Both the position numbers and the translations under genes were made by a program. Shown here one piece after another: positions 43,048 to 46,151 of a stretch of DNA of 46,151 nucleotides. The notes under the pieces were generated by a model. The model saw nothing but the letters and a program-made list of their open reading frames with translations, made no database searches and was not told the DNA's origin. The stretch covers positions 1 to 46,151 of the forward strand of contig NZ_JAIBLJ010000028.1 in assembly GCF_020179385.1 (NCBI RefSeq), given 5' to 3'. This DNA comes from Alkalihalobacillus sp. YIM B00296. GTDB taxonomy: Bacteria > Bacillota > Bacilli > Bacillales > Fictibacillaceae. The first letter of the stretch is position 1. Every line of letters starts with the position of its first letter.

Positions 43048-43545
43048 ATGGCTTCTGAAAATCTTGATTCGAATCATAATTCTATTACATACTTTAACCG
43101 GAATATTTGGTCAGGGATGCTATTCGGCCTTGGATTCGTCGCCTTTGTTGACGAAACGGTATTCCATCAGCTCTTGCATTGGCATCATTTTTACGATAAA
43201 ACGACTCGATCCATGGGCTTGATTTCCGATGGTCTGTTTCATGCCTTCAGCTGGTTTGCAACAATCGGCGGATTATTCATGATAGCTGATCTCCGCAGGC
43301 GGAATACTTTTGTTTTTAAGAGGTGGTGGGGCGGAAGCATGTTAGCAGGAGGTGCGTTCCAATTCTATGATGGAATTATCCAGCACAAAATTATGAGAAT
43401 CCATCAAATCCGGTATGTCGATCATGTGTTCATCTACGACTGGGTTTGGAATATCATCGCGGTGATCATGATTATTGCTGGTGGACTTCTCATCAACCGT
43501 ACCAGCAAGGAATTCCGCAAAAGATGGGAAGGGAACAGAAGGTAA
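43048..43545 (+). CDS. DUF2243 membrane protein
   Basis: A 165-residue protein with four hydrophobic segments and the DUF2243 features WSGMLFGLGFVAFVDETVFHQ, HWHHFYD, DGLFHAFSW and FQFYDGIIQHK, with many histidines at membrane edges that could coordinate copper or haem. DUF2243 proteins are commonly next to or fused with CtaG. ATG 43048 follows TAGGAGGA. It overlaps ctaG by one base, which suggests coupled translation. Confidence 0.93.
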   Translation: MASENLDSNHNSITYFNRNIWSGMLFGLGFVAFVDETVFHQLLHWHHFYDKTTRSMGLISDGLFHAFSWFATIGGLFMIADLRRRNTFVFKRWWGGSMLAGGAFQFYDGIIQHKIMRIHQIRYVDHVFIYDWVWNIIAVIMIIAGGLLINRTSKEFRKRWEGNRR

Positions 43546-44330
43546 TGCATGGACATATCCATCCAAGTAACAATGAACAGATGATGTTAATGCTTCCTTT
43601 CCTGTTGCTGATCGATTTATACATATTCGCAGGGGTGTTTTCCAACCGGCACCATCATTCATGGCCGTTGCACCGTTATTTTTTCTGGTGTTTCGGGGTT
43701 TTGAGTGCCGCCGGGGCGGTTGTCGGTCCGATCGCCAATCGAGCACATATGGATTTCACTGCCCATATGACCGGCCATCTGCTGCTCGGAATGCTTGCTC
43801 CTCTCCTGATTGCTATTTCGGCACCAGTTACGCTTATTTTGAGGACGATCAGTGTCAAATGGTCCCGCCGACTGACCCGTGTGTTGAAAAGTTGTTTTTT
43901 CCGGGTGGCAAGCGATCCGGTGGTAGCATCTCTTCTTAATGTGGGAGGATTATGGCTGCTCTATACGACGGGCCTATATATGGCGATGCATAAAAGTTTA
44001 GTGTTGCATGTGTTGGTCCATCTGCACGTATTTTTAGCGGGCTATCTTTTTACTGTTTCGATGATTTATATGGATCCTACTCCTCATCAGAGAAGCTTTC
44101 TGTATCGTGCAGTCGTGCTTGTTTTGGCATTGGGAGGGCATGGAATATTGTCTAAGTATCTCTATGCCCATCCGCCTGCTGGTGTTCCCTCGGGACAGGC
44201 GGAAATCGGGAGTATGATCATGTATTACGGTGGCGATGCGATTGATATCGCATTAATCACGATTTTCTGTTTCCAGTGGTATAAAGCGGCACGTCCGCGG
44301 ATATCATCAACTTATCCGCAGGTGAATTAA
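43545..44330 (+). CDS. CtaG-like cytochrome oxidase assembly protein
   Basis: A 261-residue membrane protein with seven hydrophobic segments of the caa3_CtaG family, needed in B. subtilis for active caa3 oxidase and thought to help copper insertion. The N-terminal MHGHIHPS, FTAHMTGHLLLGMLAPL, and LHVLVHLHVFLAGY carry paired histidines. The start is ATG 43545 overlapping the DUF2243 stop, not the longer frame at 43446. No oxidase structural genes are nearby, so this may be a second copy serving another copper protein. Confidence 0.9.
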   Translation: MHGHIHPSNNEQMMLMLPFLLLIDLYIFAGVFSNRHHHSWPLHRYFFWCFGVLSAAGAVVGPIANRAHMDFTAHMTGHLLLGMLAPLLIAISAPVTLILRTISVKWSRRLTRVLKSCFFRVASDPVVASLLNVGGLWLLYTTGLYMAMHKSLVLHVLVHLHVFLAGYLFTVSMIYMDPTPHQRSFLYRAVVLVLALGGHGILSKYLYAHPPAGVPSGQAEIGSMIMYYGGDAIDIALITIFCFQWYKAARPRISSTYPQVN

Positions 44331-44373
44331 AAAAGATCGACTTGTAGATTGGCCAACTCTTTTACTGTTGAGA

Positions 44374-44664
44374 TTAAAAAGATTCGTATTCCTCTGATGT
44401 CCCGCTAGGTTTCGAGCGATAGTAGACCCGTACGATCAACAACAAAATCAAGGCGATCCCGACGATTGCTACCCCAAGTCCACCATACCCGATCCCCGAC
44501 CAGCCTTTGACGAATACAACACTGTATACAATCAATGTCACTCCAAGCTGAAATATGAGATAAGGGAGGATGTGCCAACGTAATTTTTTCGGAAAATAGA
44601 TGACGAGCCAGCTGAAAATGATCCAACTGAAGATGGCCAAAGTCAATAAAACGATATCTGTCAT
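44374..44664 (-). CDS. Small three-pass membrane protein
   Basis: A 96-residue protein with three hydrophobic segments (about 3-24, 31-52 and 60-80) and a polar C terminus SKPSGTSEEYESF. The arrangement recalls YesK-type proteins, but this is not certain. The ATG at 44664 has AGGGGGC ahead. It stands convergent to ctaG and divergent from the DUF421 gene. No function assigned. Confidence 0.65.
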   Translation of the reverse strand: MTDIVLLTLAIFSWIIFSWLVIYFPKKLRWHILPYLIFQLGVTLIVYSVVFVKGWSGIGYGGLGVAIVGIALILLLIVRVYYRSKPSGTSEEYESF

Positions 44665-44831
44665 ATCTTTAGCCCCCTGGGAGAATACTGACTGTTTTTT
44701 TATAAAGGAAGCAAATTTATTATTTACATTATATACCTTTCAAGTAAGCTTATCGATGGGAAATTGGGAGAGAATTATCCATGAAAAACGTGGGCACCCT
44801 TATAGTTGATCCTAAATAAAGGGGTGGCTCT

Positions 44832-45530
44832 ATGAATATTACAGAACTGATAATCCGATTATCGATATCCTTCTTAGTACTGTGGGCGATGACCAGATTG
44901 ATGGGAAGAAAAGAAATAAGTCAGATGACGTTTCATAACTTCGTGTCGGCGATTGCAATCGGGACGATCGCTGGTTCTCTTGCGTTAAATTCCATGATAA
45001 GCATTCGAAATGGAGTACTTGCACTAATCGGATGGGCAGCATTTACTTTGGCATTCAGTTTTCTTGATCTCAAATCGAAGGGAGCGCATAAACTTCTTAA
45101 CGGAACTCCCATCGTTGTGATCAAGGATGGAAAGATTATGGAGGATTCACTCCGGAAAACCCAACTAAACATGGAAACACTCAATGTTATGTTAAGGAAG
45201 AAAGGCGTGTTTTCCCTCTCTGATGTTTCTTTTGCCGTTTTTGAAACGGATGGAACCATATCGGTCATGAAAAAAGAAAGTTTGCAACCCCTCACAAAGA
45301 GGGATATGAACATATTCAAACCGGCTCGTGGCAGTTCAGTAGGGACAGTGGTCGTATCTGATGGCAAAATAATCGAGGGTAATTTATCTAATTTGGATCT
45401 CGACATGGCCTGGCTTGAGCAGAAACTACGAGACTCCGGTATTCAGCAGATCTCAGAAGTGTTTTACGCAGAAGTTCAACAAGACGGAACACTCTACATC
45501 GATAAATACGATGACGGCGTCGTCCATTGA
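44832..45530 (+). CDS. DUF421 (YetF-type) membrane protein
   Basis: A 232-residue protein with three N-terminal transmembrane segments (for example LIIRLSISFLVLWAMTRLMG with the conserved GRKEISQMTFHNFV behind it) followed by a cytoplasmic DUF421 domain (LLNGTPIVVIKDGKI, MLRKKGVFSLSDVSFAVFE). The family is abundant in spore formers, where it is linked to spore membrane properties, but this member cannot be placed. GGGGTGG precedes ATG 44832. Confidence 0.92.
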   Translation: MNITELIIRLSISFLVLWAMTRLMGRKEISQMTFHNFVSAIAIGTIAGSLALNSMISIRNGVLALIGWAAFTLAFSFLDLKSKGAHKLLNGTPIVVIKDGKIMEDSLRKTQLNMETLNVMLRKKGVFSLSDVSFAVFETDGTISVMKKESLQPLTKRDMNIFKPARGSSVGTVVVSDGKIIEGNLSNLDLDMAWLEQKLRDSGIQQISEVFYAEVQQDGTLYIDKYDDGVVH

Positions 45531-45532
45531 AT

Positions 45533-45610
45533 AAAAGTGCCTGGCTCGGTGCCAGGCACCTTTTATGATCCGTTGGGGGATAGGGGTTTCACTTCGGTGC
45601 CTGGTACAGA
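45533..45610. repeat. GGTGCC...GGCACC element D, with terminator
   Basis: AAAAGTGCCTGGC and GCCAGGCACCTTTT (45533-45564) form a terminator-like hairpin two bases after the DUF421 stop. A second arm CGGTGCCTGGTACA (45595-45608) pairs with the first to make a longer element. Confidence 0.82.
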
Positions 45611-45639
45611 GAATCTTTCGACAATCTACTTTAGAGTTC

Positions 45640-45846
45640 AATCAAACGTTTGATTAAGTGGCTGAATTAGTTATCGGGCAAGATATTTGGATTTCAAACA
45701 AACGTTTGATTGGCGGTTAAATGCAGGTGTAAAAGTGTAAAAATTCACCTTTACGACAAGCCTTGCACCCGTTCAAACAAACATTTGATTAAGAAGCTTA
45801 ACCTCTTGCGCCGCAACATAATGTATTTTCAAACAAACGTTTAATT
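45640..45846. promoter_or_regulatory. Four related palindromes (operator-like sites)
   Basis: Site 1 (45640-45655) is the perfect palindrome AATCAAACGTTTGATT. Sites 2 (45694-45711), 3 (45772-45790) and 4 (45828-45846) are TCAAACAAACGTTTGATT or close variants. Their centres are 56, 79 and 56 bases apart. They resemble operators of TetR-type repressors, but no regulator gene is in sight. Confidence 0.6.
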
Positions 45847-45852
45847 AATAGG

Positions 45853-45858
45853 TATAAT
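45853..45858 (+). promoter_or_regulatory. Possible -10 box next to palindrome 4
   Basis: TATAAT with palindrome 4 covering the region where a -35 box would be. No good -35 is visible, which fits a regulated promoter or chance. Confidence 0.3.
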
Positions 45859-45865
45859 TTAGGGG

Positions 45866-45975
45866 GTTCCTGGCACCGATCTGGCCCCCTTGATACATCA
45901 ACGTTGTTTATCGGTACCAGGCACTTTTTGAAATTTCTTGCGGCACAAGGGCTGAATTGTCGTGCCTTGGTACAC
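45866..45975. repeat. GGTGCC...GGCACC palindromic element E (double)
   Basis: The left element has ends GTTCCTGGCACCGAT and ATCGGTACCAGGCAC; the right one runs from GGTACCAGGCACTTTT to GTGCCTTGGTACAC around CTTGCGGCACAAGGGC. It repeats the two-part plan of element B. Confidence 0.8.
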
Positions 45976-45998
45976 ATATCTATTTTTATAAAATAATT

Positions 45999-46026
45999 TG
46001 AACTTTTTGTGGGGTTGGTGACTCTA
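45999..46026 (+). promoter_or_regulatory. Possible ECF-type promoter
   Basis: TGAACTTTTT (from 45999) followed by CTCTA (46022-46026) looks like an ECF-sigma promoter with an AAC motif at -35, about 30 bases ahead of a probable sigma-factor gene, as expected for autoregulation. Judged by eye only. Confidence 0.3.
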
Positions 46027-46056
46027 AGGTGTGGATGGAAGAGGGGGGGAGAGCCT

Positions 46057-46151
46057 TTGGAGATCGAGAAGTTTGTGCGGAAAGCACAACATGGGGATAA
46101 AGAAGCGCTGTTACAGATTTTCCGAATGGGAAAGCCCATACAGGGCGTAGC
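46057..46151 (+). CDS. Probable ECF-type sigma factor, N-terminal part
   Basis: The frame runs off the window after 31 codons. It starts with TTG 46057 behind GGGGGGAGAG and reads MEIEKFVRKAQHGDKEALLQ, which matches the start of sigma-70 region 2 in ECF factors (KAQxGDKEA). The next residues IFRMGKPIQGV are less typical. Only the first quarter of region 2 is visible, so the identification is provisional. Confidence 0.5.
   Translation, partial: MEIEKFVRKAQHGDKEALLQIFRMGKPIQGV

Overview
The window looks like chromosomal DNA of an endospore-forming member of the Bacillaceae. Support comes from the 12-gene purEKBCSQLFMNHD operon with paired PurR boxes and a guanine riboswitch, the gene run yebE-yebG-pur-yerA-yerB-yerC-pcrB-pcrA-ligA-camS followed by putP-gatCAB-dgkB (the order remembered from Bacillus subtilis), CotF-type spore coat proteins, SigA-type promoters and strong GGAGG ribosome binding sites. 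No phage, transposase, CRISPR array or tRNA gene was seen. The species cannot be named from the sequence alone.

Layout. 1-3490: end of a 5S rRNA gene, then (minus strand) a TPP riboswitch, thiC and a 55-residue putative zinc protein that seems to share its transcript, flanked by interspersed repeats. 3493-4230: yebE and yebG. 4229-17776: purine operon with PurR boxes, promoter, guanine riboswitch, terminator and twelve genes that convert PRPP to IMP; two internal junctions (purC-purS and purF-purM) hold tandem repeats. 17754-28346: a tiny EYxxD membrane protein antisense to the purD end, a DUF2892 protein, YerA deaminase, YerB, YerC, PcrB, helicase PcrA, ligase LigA and lipoprotein CamS. 28523-33290: proline/glutamate use, namely rocA with a cre-like site, a YitT protein, and putP preceded by a 37-residue membrane peptide gene. 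33443-35927: an EamA exporter divergent from a MocR-type regulator. 36101-40537: gatCAB and diacylglycerol kinase. 40593 to the end: an accessory block with a sugar acetyltransferase, CopZ, a four-gene small-protein (spore coat) cluster, DUF2243-CtaG, a small membrane protein, a DUF421 protein and the start of a probable sigma factor.

How the genes work together. Purine synthesis is apparently controlled at initiation (PurR) and by guanine-dependent termination, and YerA next door would return adenine to hypoxanthine. PutP imports proline and RocA carries out the last step of its conversion to glutamate (the preceding proline dehydrogenase is not in the window). GatCAB makes Gln-tRNA(Gln) by transamidation. 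PcrA and LigA serve DNA repair and replication. CopZ and CtaG both relate to copper handling.

The most interesting material is between and beside the genes: three families of intergenic repeats (GGTGCCTGGCACC palindromic elements, 21-nt-period tandem repeats, and a GCGAGACTCCTGCGGG / TGTCTAGCTC family), a triple 52-nt hairpin array inside the purine operon, four related palindromes ahead of the terminal sigma-factor gene, and several very small genes (55, 39, 37, 42 and 49 codons) easily missed by automatic annotation.
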